A stretch of DNA of 6,870 nucleotides from JBFWIL01 sp050256015 (GTDB lineage Bacteria; Bacteroidota; Bacteroidia; Bacteroidales; Prolixibacteraceae), in contig JBFWIL010000150.1 in assembly GCA_050256015.1 (NCBI GenBank), forward strand, positions 1 through 6,870. The letters run 5' to 3'. The notes under the pieces were generated by a model that was not told the DNA's origin, did not search any database, and was given only the letters and a program-made list of their open reading frames with translations. Numbering within the stretch: position 1 is the stretch's first letter; the number at the start of each line of letters is the position of its first letter. Positions 6,821 through 6,870 of the stretch are shown piece by piece. Both the position numbers and the translations under genes were made by a program.

Positions 6821-6870
6821 ATGAGAAACATCTATATAGTCATATTATTCCTGCTCTCTTTCGCTGCCTG
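6821..6870 (+). CDS. Exported protein of unknown function, N-terminal signal peptide only (partial)
   Basis: An ATG at 6821 opens a frame that runs off the right edge with 16 complete codons: MRNIYIVILFLLSFAA, then an incomplete TG- codon. The short basic start followed by a long hydrophobic run is a signal peptide. If the cut codon is TGT or TGC, it encodes Cys in a context (FAAC) that could be a lipobox; this cannot be decided here. In related loci the third gene of the RND/LolA-like set is often an outer-membrane protein, which would fit, but the visible sequence shows only that the product is exported. The leader (AAACGAAATA) is A-rich without Shine-Dalgarno, as for the other genes. Confidence 0.65.
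   Translation, partial: MRNIYIVILFLLSFAA

Overview
The window reads as an ordinary chromosomal stretch of a Bacteroidota bacterium, probably from the Bacteroidales/Marinilabiliales side, though the exact lineage cannot be settled by eye. The signs are a moderate GC content, A-rich gene starts without clear Shine-Dalgarno sequences, an intergenic stem-loop of the CCTGACAGG type common in that phylum, and the protein families themselves. All convincing genes lie on the + strand and are closely spaced, so most of the window could be one or two transcription units.

Layout: (1) 1-108 is the C-terminal end of an ABC transporter ATPase. (2) 115-1032 is a leucine-carboxyl-methyltransferase/TcmP-like SAM methyltransferase starting 6 nt after it. 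(3) A 66-nt gap holds a perfect 10-bp hairpin. (4) 1099-2493 is a complete class II fumarase, fumC. (5) 2508-3527 is a second, unrelated methyltransferase: a DH (winged-helix) domain followed by an O-methyltransferase domain with an unusual active-site motif. (6) 3565-5964 is a 12-TM RND/MMPL-type exporter. (7) 5974-6768 is a secreted LolA-like protein of the 'outer membrane lipoprotein-sorting protein' family (PF17131 type). (8) A 52-nt gap holds an imperfect stem-loop repeat, and at 6821 an exported protein starts and runs off the edge.

Working model (inference): two methyltransferases of different families lie between an ABC exporter and an RND/LolA-like pair. This suggests modification and export of a small molecule or lipid across the envelope, with the RND pump passing substrate to the periplasmic LolA-like carrier. 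FumC is a TCA-cycle enzyme and has no obvious part in this; it may simply be inserted in the same operon. No CRISPR array, insertion sequence, tRNA, rRNA or phage gene was seen. The most unusual points are the altered catalytic motif of the second methyltransferase, the one-sided loss of acidic residues in the RND pump, and a 21-residue-spaced duplicated motif in the pump's cytosolic linker.
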